Shown piece after piece: positions 23,158 through 32,328 of a stretch of DNA of 39,221 nucleotides (positions are counted from its first letter, which is position 1; each line of letters begins with the position of its first letter). The stretch is taken from NCBI RefSeq assembly GCF_022767005.1, contig NZ_JALEOV010000025.1, positions 1 through 39,221 of the forward strand, in the 5' to 3' direction. Position numbers and translations under genes: made by a program. Source of the stretch: Peptoniphilus sp. GTDB taxonomy: Bacteria > Bacillota > Clostridia > Tissierellales > Peptoniphilaceae. Below the pieces are notes generated by a model. That model ran no database searches. It saw only the letters and a program-made list of their open reading frames with translations, and had not been told where the DNA came from.

Positions 23158-23985
23158 TTGATTAGTAATAAAGAAGTTTTACAGCTTTCAGAACTTATAA
23201 AAGAAGAAAAATTTATAGATTTTAAAAACAAAGAATTAAAAGTAGGGGTTGATCTTGGTACTGCAAACATTGTACTTGTAGTTGTCGATGAGAAAAACAA
23301 ACCTATAACTGGAATTATTAAACCAGCTAAAGTTGTAAAAGATGGAGTTGTAGTTGACTATATAGGTTCAATAAGTATAGTTCGTGAGTTAAAAGAAAAG
23401 CTTGAAGAAAGACTGGGAAGTAAGCTTATATATGCATCATGTGCAATTCCACCGGGAATAGATCCTAGAAGCACTAAAGCAATAGCAAATGTAGTTGAAT
23501 CTAGTGATTTTATTGTAACAAATATAATTGATGAACCTACAGCCGCTGCAGAAACTTTAAAAATAAGTGATGGAGCAATAGTTGATTTAGGAGGTGGTAC
23601 TACCGGTATAAGCCTTTTAAAAGGTGGAAAAGTAATAGGATCGTGGGATGAAGCCACAGGTGGGCATCACATGAATTTAACTATAGCGGGATATTATAAT
23701 ATTGATTTGGATAAAGCTGAAGATGTGAAGATTAATTCCAATAGCAAAGATATATTTGCCATAGTAAAACCGGTTTTGGAAAAAATGGCAACTATAGTAA
23801 AAAATTATCTAGAAGGAAAAGAAGTGGATTCACTTTATCTAGTAGGTGGTTCATCTAACTTTGATGGAATTGAAGAATTATTTGAAAAAATAACTGGAAT
23901 AAAAACTTATAGAAGTAAAGAAGCGTTATTAGTGACGCCACTTGGAATAGCAAAGAGTTGTTTAGGAGGAAAAAATGGAAAATAG
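23158..23985 (+). CDS. eutJ: EutJ-like ATPase/chaperone of the Hsp70-actin fold
   Basis: The family landmarks are present: VGVDLGTANIVLVVVDE near 28, IPPGIDPRSTKA near 100, DEPTAAAETL near 125, DLGGGTTGISLLKGG near 142 and LVGGSSNFDGI near 224. EutJ is thought to help fold or assemble microcompartment enzymes. The frame opens at a TTG at 23158, five bases after AGGTGAG and directly behind pduL; no better ATG lies before the first conserved strand. The 3' end overlaps the PduP start by 11 bases. Confidence 0.85.
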   Translation: MISNKEVLQLSELIKEEKFIDFKNKELKVGVDLGTANIVLVVVDEKNKPITGIIKPAKVVKDGVVVDYIGSISIVRELKEKLEERLGSKLIYASCAIPPGIDPRSTKAIANVVESSDFIVTNIIDEPTAAAETLKISDGAIVDLGGGTTGISLLKGGKVIGSWDEATGGHHMNLTIAGYYNIDLDKAEDVKINSNSKDIFAIVKPVLEKMATIVKNYLEGKEVDSLYLVGGSSNFDGIEELFEKITGIKTYRSKEALLVTPLGIAKSCLGGKNGK

Positions 23986-25393
23986 TATGATAGAAGATAT
24001 TGTAAGACAAGTAATTGAAGACTTAAAAAAAGACGAGGAAATTAGTTTCGAAAGTCAAACAAAAAATAGTATGAATAATTATGGAGTTTTTGACAATATG
24101 GATGAAGCCATAGATGCAGCAGATAGAGCTCAAAAACAACTCTATGAACTATCATTAGATGAACGAGATAGATTTGCAAATGTAATAAGAAAAACTATAT
24201 TAAAAGAAGATAATTTAAATTTAATGTCTGTAATGGCGGTTGAAGAAACAAAAATTGGTAGAGTAAGTGATAAGAAAATAAAAAATAGAGTTGCCGCACA
24301 AAAAACACCTGGTAAAGAAGATTTAAAAACAAACGCACTTACTGGCGCAAATGGATTAATGATTGAAGAATATTGTCCATTTGGCGTAATAGGTTCAATT
24401 ACACCAACAACGAATCCTACAGAAACAATAATATCTAACTCAATATCTATGATAGTTGGAGGAAATGCAGTGGTATTTTCACCGCATCCTCGTGCAAAGA
24501 AAACTTCAATATTATTAATTCAAATGTTAAACAAAGCATTAGTTGAAAATGGAGCACCAGAAAACTTAATTACAATGGTTAAAGAACCATCAATAGAAGC
24601 AACAAATGAAATGATGAAAAATCCAAAGGTAAGACTTCTCGTAGCAACAGGAGGACCGGGAATTGTAAAAACAGTTTTATCATCAGGTAAAAAAGCGATT
24701 GGTGCAGGAGCAGGTAACCCACCAGTAGTTGTAGATGAAACAGCTGATATTAAAAAAGCGGCAAAAGATATAGTTGATGGATCAAGTTTTGATAACAATG
24801 TTCCATGTATAGCAGAAAAAGAAGTATTTGTAGTAGAAACAAAAGCAGATGACTTAATATATTACATGAGACAAAATGGAGCATACTTACTTGATAACGA
24901 AACAGATATAAAAAATCTTGATGAATTAGTAAGCCAAGAAAATGGAAAACCTAAGACAGAATTCGTAGGAAAAGATGCAAAGTATATACTAGAAAAAATT
25001 GGTATAGAAGTATCAGAGGATATTAGACTAATAATATTTAAAACTAACAAATATCATCATCTAGTACAAGAAGAAATGATGATGCCAATACTTCCAGTAG
25101 TGCCAGTTCCAAATGTAGATGAAGCAATAGAATGTGCTCACGAAGCAGAACATGGAAATAGACATACAGCAATTATGCATTCTAAGAATGTAGATAAACT
25201 TTCAAAAATGGCAAAACTACTAGAATGCACAATTTTTGTTAAAAATGCACCATCGTATTCAGGAATAGGTGTTGGAGGAGAAGGCTCTACAACTTTCACA
25301 ATTGCTGGACCTACAGGTGAAGGGATAACAAGTGCAAAGAGTTTTTGCAGAATAAGAAGATGTGTAATTAAAGATTCATTTAACATTAGATAA
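23975..25393 (+). CDS. pduP: CoA-acylating propionaldehyde dehydrogenase, PduP type, with encapsulation peptide
   Basis: It oxidises propionaldehyde to propionyl-CoA with NAD. The catalytic Cys278 lies in SFDNNVPCIAEK, with TPTTNPTE at 143, SPHPRAKK at 169 and AIGAGAGNPP at 241. Residues 5-19 (MIEDIVRQVIEDLKK) form the classic amphipathic targeting helix, followed by a linker to about residue 38. At 472 residues it has the full family length. An AGGAGG site precedes the ATG, which overlaps eutJ. It is the last gene of the operon, before two hairpins. Confidence 0.93.
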   Translation: MENSMIEDIVRQVIEDLKKDEEISFESQTKNSMNNYGVFDNMDEAIDAADRAQKQLYELSLDERDRFANVIRKTILKEDNLNLMSVMAVEETKIGRVSDKKIKNRVAAQKTPGKEDLKTNALTGANGLMIEEYCPFGVIGSITPTTNPTETIISNSISMIVGGNAVVFSPHPRAKKTSILLIQMLNKALVENGAPENLITMVKEPSIEATNEMMKNPKVRLLVATGGPGIVKTVLSSGKKAIGAGAGNPPVVVDETADIKKAAKDIVDGSSFDNNVPCIAEKEVFVVETKADDLIYYMRQNGAYLLDNETDIKNLDELVSQENGKPKTEFVGKDAKYILEKIGIEVSEDIRLIIFKTNKYHHLVQEEMMMPILPVVPVPNVDEAIECAHEAEHGNRHTAIMHSKNVDKLSKMAKLLECTIFVKNAPSYSGIGVGGEGSTTFTIAGPTGEGITSAKSFCRIRRCVIKDSFNIR

Positions 25394-25420
25394 AAATTAA
25401 ATAAAAATATATATTTATTT

Positions 25421-25456
25421 AACACTCCAAAATCATCCTTGAGATTTAGGAGTGTT
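25421..25456 (+). terminator. Terminator of the microcompartment operon
   Basis: AACACTCC pairs with GGAGTGTT around a 20-base loop, followed by a short TTTT. It starts 27 bases after the PduP stop. Confidence 0.7.
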
Positions 25457-25470
25457 TTCATGTATAAAAG

Positions 25471-25505
25471 AGGCTCTATAATCTTTAAAACATGTTATAG
25501 AGCCT
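25471..25505. terminator. Second hairpin after the microcompartment operon
   Basis: AGGCTCTATAA pairs perfectly over 11 bases with TTATAGAGCCT. No strong T run follows on either strand, so it may back up the first terminator or insulate the lysine operon. Confidence 0.5.
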
Positions 25506-25525
25506 AAATAAAATATTTAAAACAC

Positions 25526-25554
25526 TTGCAAAGTTATAAACTCTATGTTATAGT
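25526..25554 (+). promoter_or_regulatory. Promoter of the lysine operon
   Basis: TTGCAA at 25526-25531 and TATAGT at 25549-25554 are separated by 17 bases, a near-consensus housekeeping promoter placed just before the lysine riboswitch. Confidence 0.7.
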
Positions 25555-25573
25555 AAATGACAATTAAATAATG

Positions 25574-25682
25574 ATCGATGTTTAGAGAGGTCGCGATTTT
25601 TAAGAGTAGGTTAACGAAAGGAAAAATCGCCGAAGGAGAAATCCTGGGGATGCAGAGAATATCTGTATAACTGTCACATTAG
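25574..25682 (+). ncRNA. Lysine riboswitch (L box) aptamer
   Basis: The conserved L-box landmarks occur in order: a GATG...TTAGAG opening with AGAGGTCGCG, AAGAGTAGG, CGCCGAAGG, a CTGGGGATGCAG segment, and CTGTCAC near the end, with ATGT/ACAT closing the first stem. Bound lysine should favour the terminator downstream and shut off the following lysA operon. All five genes downstream belong to the lysine/DAP pathway, which confirms the assignment. Confidence 0.92.
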
Positions 25683-25737
25683 AAATGCCCATTTCTTTTG
25701 TAGTGCGCTCTATTCATTGAGGGCAAAAGAGAATTTT

Positions 25738-25767
25738 AACTATGAGTCTTTTGCTCATAGTTTTTTT
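25738..25767 (+). terminator. Riboswitch-controlled terminator
   Basis: AACTATGAG pairs with CTCATAGTT around a seven-base loop and runs into seven T residues. It lies between the lysine aptamer and lysA, so it is the expression platform. Confidence 0.88.
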
Positions 25768-25784
25768 GTTTTAAGGAGAGTTTT

Positions 25785-27071
25785 ATGAAATTATTTGGAA
25801 ATTTAAATGTGGTAGATAATGAAATATATTTGGGAAAGTATTCCATGAACTATTTGAAAGAAAAATATGGAACGCCACTTTATATTGTGGATGAAGATTT
25901 TTTTAGGGAAACTATTAGAAAATTTAAAAATAATTTTAAATCTAATAAATTCAATACAAATATTTTATATGCCTCCAAGGCTCTTTTAAATAAGTATATT
26001 GCCAATGTTGTTTGTGAAGAGGGTATTTCCATTGATGCTGTAAGTGGCGGTGAAATTTATACGATTTTAAATTCAAAAATGAGTGCAGATAAAATATATT
26101 TTCACGGAAATAATAAGTTGAAAAAAGAACTTGAATTTGCAGTTGACTCTGGTGTTGGAAAAATTGTAATAGATAATGTAAGCGAGATAAATAAGCTTGA
26201 AGCTATTTTAAAGGATAAGAAAAAGACGCAAAAGGTATTAATTAGACTTAATCCTGGAATTGATGCTCATACTCATGAATATATTGCAACTTCAAAAAAT
26301 GATTCTAAATTTGGTCTTTCGATTTTTTCAGATGATATATTTGATGTTATTAAGAGAGTAGCTAATTCAAAATATTTTGAACTTCTTGGTTTTCATGCAC
26401 ATATTGGCTCACAAGTTTTTAGAGAGGAATCTTTCTTTTCTGAAGCAGATGAGATGATAAATTTTATAAAAAAAGTTAGTGATAAGGGCATTAGAATCGA
26501 AGAACTTAACTTAGGCGGAGGTTTTGGAATTTATTATACGTCTGAAGATTCTCCCTTTGAAATTGAAGGATTTTTAAAGAGGTATATTAAAAAAATCGAA
26601 GAGTTTTTAGAAAAAAATAATTTAAAAATAAAAACTATTACCATAGAACCAGGCAGAAGTTTAATATCAAATGCTGGGCACACACTTTATACTGCGGAAA
26701 TTATTAAAAAAACCTATGGTGGCAAGAATTTTATATTTATAGATGGTTCAATGAATGACAATATAAGGCCTGCGCTATATGGTGCAAAGTATGAGGCTTC
26801 TATTGCAAATAAATTTAATGATAATTTAGAAGAAGTATATACTATTGCAGGTAAATGTTGTGAAAGTGGAGATATTATTATAAGGGATATAATGCTTCCA
26901 AAGGTAGAGGAGGGAGACCTCATCTTAGTTTCATCTACTGGAGCGTATAATTATTCAATGTCTAGTAATTATAATAGGGTTGAAAGACCTGCCATGATTT
27001 TTGTATCAGATGAGGTAAAGGTTGCAGTTAGAAGAGAAACATATGAAGATTTAATGAGAAATGATTTGTAA
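25785..27071 (+). CDS. lysA: Diaminopimelate decarboxylase
   Basis: It makes lysine from meso-diaminopimelate using PLP. LYASKA at 61-66 holds the PLP lysine (Lys65). GFHAHIGSQ near 203, NLGGGFGIYY near 247, EPGRSL near 292 and CCESGD near 359 are the expected PLP and substrate motifs. The 428-residue length fits. It is the first gene behind the riboswitch, with AAGGAGAG as ribosome site. Confidence 0.95.
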   Translation: MKLFGNLNVVDNEIYLGKYSMNYLKEKYGTPLYIVDEDFFRETIRKFKNNFKSNKFNTNILYASKALLNKYIANVVCEEGISIDAVSGGEIYTILNSKMSADKIYFHGNNKLKKELEFAVDSGVGKIVIDNVSEINKLEAILKDKKKTQKVLIRLNPGIDAHTHEYIATSKNDSKFGLSIFSDDIFDVIKRVANSKYFELLGFHAHIGSQVFREESFFSEADEMINFIKKVSDKGIRIEELNLGGGFGIYYTSEDSPFEIEGFLKRYIKKIEEFLEKNNLKIKTITIEPGRSLISNAGHTLYTAEIIKKTYGGKNFIFIDGSMNDNIRPALYGAKYEASIANKFNDNLEEVYTIAGKCCESGDIIIRDIMLPKVEEGDLILVSSTGAYNYSMSSNYNRVERPAMIFVSDEVKVAVRRETYEDLMRNDL

Positions 27072-27081
27072 TAGGTGAATT

Positions 27082-28245
27082 ATGAAAAATGTTGTTATGA
27101 AATTTGGAGGGAGTTCCGTTGCAAATGCAGAAAAGATTATGAGTGTTGCAAGGAACTTGGTCAAGAGAAAGAGAGATTTAAACAATGTAGTCTGTGTAGT
27201 TTCTGCAATGGGAGATACCACGGATATTTTAATAAAAAAAGCTCAAGAGATAAATAAAAAACCTCAAAAGAGAGAGATGGACGTTTTGATGGCTACGGGA
27301 GAACTTGTATCCTCATCACTTCTTGCAATGGCAGTTGAATCTTTAGGAGAGAAGGCAATATCTTTAAGTGGAGCACAAGCAGGATTTAAAACTTATGGGA
27401 GATATGGATTTAGCAAGATTTTAGATGTAGATACAAAATATGTTGAAGAAAAACTTAGAGATAATTACATTGTAATTGTGGCAGGGTTTCAAGGGATTAA
27501 TGAAGTAGGAGATACTACAACGCTTGGACGTGGAGGTTCAGATACATCAGCTGTTGCCCTTGCAGCTAAGCTTGGATGTGATTGTGAAATTTACACAGAT
27601 GTTGAAGGAATATATACAGTAGATCCTAGATTTTATAAAAATGCAAAAAAACTTTATCGCATAAGTTATGAAGAGACTATGGAAATGGCACATCTTGGTG
27701 CAAAAGTAATTGATCCAAGAGCTGTGGAGCTAGCACAAAAATATGGAGTAAAGCTTTATATTGCACTAAATACTTGCAATGTCTTGGGAACTGTAATTGA
27801 TAAGGAGGAAAATGTGGAGAAAAGTATTATAAGAGGAGTTTCATCAATAGATAATATTTTGCTTGTAAATAAAAAATTAGAAAATCAAAGTATTGCAGAT
27901 TTATTTTCAGAACTTGCAAAAAAGGAAGTTAACATTGATGTTATAAATCAAAGTATTATTGGAGATGAAGTTTATGTTTCCTTTACATCAGTAATAGAGG
28001 AGAAGGATACAATTAATTCAATTGGAGATGGATTTAATTTTATAGAAAATGTATCAAAAGTTTCAGTGATTGGAAATGCAATGAGAACTGAACCCGGAGT
28101 TGCTGCAAGGATATTTGATGTACTTAATGCAAATAATATTAAATTTTATCAAGTTTCCACATCGGAAATTTCCGTATCAATAATTGTAGATACAGTTATT
28201 AAAGAAAAAGTTATGAAATTATTTATTAGAGAATTTGATTTATAA
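27082..28245 (+). CDS. lysC: Aspartate kinase
   Basis: It phosphorylates aspartate, the first step to lysine. KFGGSSVA at 7-14 is the kinase signature, with GRGGSDTSAVALAA near 148 and TDVEGIYTVDPR near 172. The C-terminal third (from about 255) has two ACT domains that usually bind lysine or other end products. At 387 residues it is monofunctional, without homoserine dehydrogenase. It is ten bases after lysA. Confidence 0.94.
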   Translation: MKNVVMKFGGSSVANAEKIMSVARNLVKRKRDLNNVVCVVSAMGDTTDILIKKAQEINKKPQKREMDVLMATGELVSSSLLAMAVESLGEKAISLSGAQAGFKTYGRYGFSKILDVDTKYVEEKLRDNYIVIVAGFQGINEVGDTTTLGRGGSDTSAVALAAKLGCDCEIYTDVEGIYTVDPRFYKNAKKLYRISYEETMEMAHLGAKVIDPRAVELAQKYGVKLYIALNTCNVLGTVIDKEENVEKSIIRGVSSIDNILLVNKKLENQSIADLFSELAKKEVNIDVINQSIIGDEVYVSFTSVIEEKDTINSIGDGFNFIENVSKVSVIGNAMRTEPGVAARIFDVLNANNIKFYQVSTSEISVSIIVDTVIKEKVMKLFIREFDL

Positions 28246-28256
28246 GGAGAGATATT

Positions 28257-29129
28257 ATGACTTTATTTACTGGTAGCGGTGTTGCAATAGTAACACCATT
28301 TAAAGAAAATTTTGACGTAGATTATGCTAAACTGCAACAACTATTGGATTTTCATTTACAAAATGAAACAGATGCAATAATAATAGTAGGAACAACTGGA
28401 GAAGCGTCTACGATGACAAATGAAGAACAAGCAGAAACTGTAAAATTCACAGCGGATTATATTAATGGCAGAATCCCAGTTATTGCTGGTGCAGGATCAA
28501 ATGATACAAGACATGGTATGTTGCTTTCAAAAATGTGCGAAGATGCTGGAGCAGATGGACTTTTGCAAGTAACTCCATATTATAATAAGACTTCACAGAG
28601 AGGATTAATAGAACACTTTAAAAAAATTGCAGAAAGTGTAAAAATTCCAATGCTTTTATACAATGTGCCAGGAAGGACGGGAATGGGCATTGATCCAAAG
28701 ACACTTCTTGAGCTTTCAAAAATAGATAATATAATTGGAATGAAAGATGCAACTGGCGATTTATCCTATGCTGCAAAGGTAAGAAGTCTTGTAGGTTATG
28801 ATTTTGACATATATTCAGGAAATGACGATGTTACAATTCCACTTATGAGCCTTGGGGCAAAGGGAGTTATTTCTGTTATAGCAAATATATTTCCAAAAAA
28901 AATTCATGATATGACTAAATTGTATTTAGATGGAGAGATAGAAAAAGCAGCTAAAATTCAAACGGATTTAAAAGAATTAAACGATGCACTTTTTGTAGAA
29001 CCAAATCCAATTCCTGTAAAAGCAGCTATGAATTTACTGGGATATGAGGTAGGAGGGCTTAGACTTCCACTGTTTGAGGCAAGTGAAGATACAAAATATA
29101 ATTTAAAGAGAATACTAGGTGTGAAATGA
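28257..29129 (+). CDS. dapA: 4-hydroxy-tetrahydrodipicolinate synthase
   Basis: It condenses pyruvate with aspartate semialdehyde. GTTGEAST near 45 and YNVPGRTG near 134 are typical, and GMKDATGD near 161 holds the Schiff-base lysine. The 290-residue length is standard. Its stop overlaps the dapB start by four bases (ATGA). Confidence 0.95.
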   Translation: MTLFTGSGVAIVTPFKENFDVDYAKLQQLLDFHLQNETDAIIIVGTTGEASTMTNEEQAETVKFTADYINGRIPVIAGAGSNDTRHGMLLSKMCEDAGADGLLQVTPYYNKTSQRGLIEHFKKIAESVKIPMLLYNVPGRTGMGIDPKTLLELSKIDNIIGMKDATGDLSYAAKVRSLVGYDFDIYSGNDDVTIPLMSLGAKGVISVIANIFPKKIHDMTKLYLDGEIEKAAKIQTDLKELNDALFVEPNPIPVKAAMNLLGYEVGGLRLPLFEASEDTKYNLKRILGVK

Positions 29130-29851
29130 AAATATTTATAGTTGGAATAACAGGAGCAATGGGCAGGACTTTCTTTAATTTAGATGGAGATTTTGAAATA
29201 GCAGGTGGATTTGCAGAAAAAGAGGATAGAGAGAAAAATATTTATAATAACTTTGAGGATGTAGATGTAGATTTTGATGTAATTATAGATTTTTCAAATA
29301 AGAGTATAGTAGATAAGACTATAAAATTTTCAGTAGAGAGGAAAAAGCCACTTGTAGAAGCAACAACAGGTCTTAGCGAAAAGACTATGAATAATTTAAA
29401 AAAAGCATCAGAAGAAATTCCAGTAATTTATTCAAGAAATTATTCATTGGGCATAAATGTAATGGAGAAAATTGTAAGTGAGCTTACAAAAATGTTAGAT
29501 GGTTTTGACATAGAAATAATAGAAGCTCATCACAATAAAAAGAAAGACGCTCCAAGTGGTACGGCATTAATGCTCTTGGATGCAGTTAAAAAAGAAAGAG
29601 ATGTTTCTGAAATTTATGATAGGACAAAGATCCACGAAATGCGCGATAAAAATGAAGTGGGCATTTCAAGCATAAGAGCAGGCACAATAAATGGAGATCA
29701 TACAGTTATCTTTGCAGGAGATAGCGAGATACTTGAGATTAAACACAGTGCAGGGTCAAAAAATATTTTTGCCAATGGAGCAATAAAAGCAGCTAAGTTT
29801 TTACTTGGAAAGGAAAAAGGTCTTTATAATTTTAAAGATATATTAGAGTAG
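29126..29851 (+). CDS. dapB: 4-hydroxy-tetrahydrodipicolinate reductase
   Basis: It reduces the DapA product with NAD(P)H. The N-terminal nucleotide fold (VGITGAMGR) is followed by ATTGLS near 80, EAHHNKKKDAPSGTA near 131 with the catalytic His and Lys, and the SIRAGTINGDH block near 185. At 241 residues it is of the short type. It is translationally coupled to dapA. Confidence 0.94.
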   Translation: MKIFIVGITGAMGRTFFNLDGDFEIAGGFAEKEDREKNIYNNFEDVDVDFDVIIDFSNKSIVDKTIKFSVERKKPLVEATTGLSEKTMNNLKKASEEIPVIYSRNYSLGINVMEKIVSELTKMLDGFDIEIIEAHHNKKKDAPSGTALMLLDAVKKERDVSEIYDRTKIHEMRDKNEVGISSIRAGTINGDHTVIFAGDSEILEIKHSAGSKNIFANGAIKAAKFLLGKEKGLYNFKDILE

Positions 29852-29897
29852 ACACTCTATAAGAAATTAATCAATAAAAAGAGAAAAGAGGAAAAAG

Positions 29898-30854
29898 ATG
29901 AAAATTGGAATAGTAGGATATGGAAATTTAGGAAAGTCCCTTAGAGGTCTTATAGAAAGAGACGAAAATCTAAAATTAGTAAAAATATTTACAAGAAGAG
30001 ATAGCAAGTCCTTTAATGATGACAAAATGGAAAGCATAAAAAATCTATTAGAATACAAAGACAAAATTGACTTGTTACTTTTGAGTCTAGGTTCAGCAAC
30101 AGACATACCAGAGATGGCACCAGAAATTATAAAAGATTTTAACACAGTAGATGCTTATGATAACCATGCACATATTCCACAATATTTTGAAAAAATGAAT
30201 GATATTGCAATAAAAAATGGAAAGGTAGCTTTTGTATCAACAGGTTGGGATCCAGGTTTATTTTCTTTAAATCGTCTAATAGCAGAGTCAATTTTAACAA
30301 AGGGTCATACAAATACTTTTTGGGGAAAGGGAGTAAGCCAAGGGCATAGTGATGCAGTTAGAAGAATTAAAGGCGTTAAGAGAGCGGTTCAATATACAAT
30401 TCCAAAAGAAGAGATAATAGAAAATATTAAAGAAAACTCAAAAGATTATAAGAGTTTTGAAACACACAATAGACTTTGCTATGTAGTATGTGAGAAAAAA
30501 GATGAAGCTAGAATTAGAGAAGAGATAGTAAATATGGAAGATTACTTCAAACCTTATGAAACAGAAGTAAAATTTATTTCAGAAGAAGAGTTTGAAAGAG
30601 ATCATACAAATATGCCACATGGAGGTCATGTAATAAGAGTTGGAGAAACGTTAGAAAATAATCGTGAATTGTATAAATTTACATTAGAGTTGGACTCTAA
30701 CCCAGACTTTACAGCAGCGGTAATGATAGCAGCATCGAGAGCGGTTTTAAAATATGTAGAAAATAAAAACTATGGAGCTCACACAGTGCTAGATACTCCA
30801 CCAGCCTATTACAACGAGCTATCTCATGAAGAATTAATAAAAAATTATCTGTAA
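29898..30854 (+). CDS. ddh: meso-Diaminopimelate dehydrogenase
   Basis: It makes meso-DAP in a single NADPH-dependent step from tetrahydrodipicolinate, bypassing the acyl branches. The Rossmann start GIVGYGNLG, the DNHAHIP segment near 91, STGWDPGLFS near 114, GKGVSQGHSDAVRRI near 143 and DFTAAVMIAASRA near 272 match the family. At 318 residues the length fits. With ddh present, the dapD/E/F genes may be unnecessary; none is seen here. Confidence 0.94.
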   Translation: MKIGIVGYGNLGKSLRGLIERDENLKLVKIFTRRDSKSFNDDKMESIKNLLEYKDKIDLLLLSLGSATDIPEMAPEIIKDFNTVDAYDNHAHIPQYFEKMNDIAIKNGKVAFVSTGWDPGLFSLNRLIAESILTKGHTNTFWGKGVSQGHSDAVRRIKGVKRAVQYTIPKEEIIENIKENSKDYKSFETHNRLCYVVCEKKDEARIREEIVNMEDYFKPYETEVKFISEEEFERDHTNMPHGGHVIRVGETLENNRELYKFTLELDSNPDFTAAVMIAASRAVLKYVENKNYGAHTVLDTPPAYYNELSHEELIKNYL

Positions 30855-31542
30855 TAAGAATTTATAGGCTGTTGTAGGTGAATAATTTAAAAGTTGTGTG
30901 AAAGCAAAAATTGCGACAATAGTATGTGTATAAAAAGTCCTCCTAATAAGAGAATAATTAGGAGGACTTTAATGTCCTAAGAAAAAAGATATGTCAAATT
31001 TTGAATACTTTACAATATCAAATCTCATTCTACTTTGAAAATCAATAAGTATACAAATTATTCTAAACTAAAAGTAAATATTATATGTTTTTAAAATAGC
31101 AGACTATTAGCTTCGAAAAAATTTTTTAAGCTATTGATTACATAAAAGAATTACAGGTTTCTTTAAACTAATTACTAAATATACTTTTACAAGTATTTAA
31201 CTCTTTTAAATTTACTGGTTTCATGGTATCTATACAAAATATTTAGTGTAGAAATAATAAAGTCTAATATTTTAGTAATTGTATTAACAGAAACATTATG
31301 TTTTCATGTTATTATTCTCTTCAAAATTTGTGATGTGAAAAATTAATAGTAGTTGTTTAATCTTTGAAGAATACTAAGCTATATTCATTATTATTTTTTA
31401 TGAAAATTATTGCAAAAGTCCCTTCGAAGTGAAGTACGAAAGGGTTACATATATTTTAACGAAGAAAATTCTTAGTAAAACCTAATTTTCAAGATAAAAA
31501 CGGACATAGAAATAAAACTAATGATAACTCCTCTTTTTTAGT
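30855..31542. other. Intergenic region with terminator and no recognisable gene
   Basis: Besides the terminator at 30934-30970 I see no gene over about 690 very AT-rich bases. A short CCCTTCG...CGAAAGGG hairpin lies near 31421, and the 15-base TTGCAAAAGTCCCTT shared with 3949-3963 is just before it. The stretch could be a fully decayed gene. Confidence 0.5.
30934..30970 (+). terminator. Terminator of the lysine operon
   Basis: AAAGTCCTCCTAAT pairs perfectly over 14 bases with ATTAGGAGGACTTT around a nine-base loop. It begins 80 bases after the ddh stop. Confidence 0.8.
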
Positions 31543-32178
31543 TTACATATCTTTTTGAATTAATTCGCCAGATGCAATGTCGTACTTGTAGGAAATATCT
31601 GTGCCATCTTTTTCAACTTCAATTTCAACTACATATTTACCGTCGTCATATTCAACTGAATACTCTTTTGCAGCATAGCCTTTGCCTGCTTCTGCTACTG
31701 ATTTTTCTATTAATCCGTCTACTGATGACAATAGATTTTTTTGAAGGTCAGACACATTGTCCTGTTTCTTTTCTGTTTCAAATTCGTCTTTAATAACTTC
31801 CTTGGTTTCTGCATTAATTGTAATTTCGTATTCTTTTTCCGCATCATATCCATCAATTTCATAAAATAAAGCCGTGCCTTCAGTTTTTAATTTTAGAGAT
31901 TCAATTTTTGCGTCAACGTGTAATTTTTTAAATTCGTCAAAGGCTTCTTCCTTTGTCATTTTTGCATCTGAGAGAGATTTCATTATGCTATTGTTTGAAG
32001 CTACTTTGGAGTTGTCCTTATCAACAGCTCCAGTTTTTTCATTTTTTTCTACTTTATTAGTAATTACAGCTGAATTATTTTTTGTATCTTCAGTAGTTTT
32101 ATTTTTTCTGCTAGAACAAGCTGATAGTGTAAGTGCTAAAGTAAGTCCTAAAGTTATCGCTAAAAATTTCTTTTTCAT
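31543..32178 (-). CDS. PepSY-domain lipoprotein
   Basis: A lipoprotein signal peptide runs over residues 1-20 and ends in LSAC, giving lipidated Cys21. A Lys/Asn/Thr-rich linker to about residue 65 follows. Two PepSY-type units of about 60 residues come next (MTKEEAFDEFKKLHVDAKIE... with YEITINAETKEVI, and a second with YVVEIEVEKDG...YKYDIASGELI). PepSY domains are thought to bind or inhibit peptidases at the cell surface. The gene stands alone and is divergent from the GntR gene. Confidence 0.82.
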   Translation of the reverse strand: MKKKFLAITLGLTLALTLSACSSRKNKTTEDTKNNSAVITNKVEKNEKTGAVDKDNSKVASNNSIMKSLSDAKMTKEEAFDEFKKLHVDAKIESLKLKTEGTALFYEIDGYDAEKEYEITINAETKEVIKDEFETEKKQDNVSDLQKNLLSSVDGLIEKSVAEAGKGYAAKEYSVEYDDGKYVVEIEVEKDGTDISYKYDIASGELIQKDM

Positions 32179-32328
32179 ATTATTATCCTCCTGTTGTTAA
32201 TATCATTAGTTTACCCAATAACTTAATTAATAAACTTTTTGTAAATTATTATAATTATTTTAGCTTTAAAGTGCATTTTATGTGATATAATTAAAAAAAG
32301 ATTTATAGCCGCAGAGGAAAACATTTTA

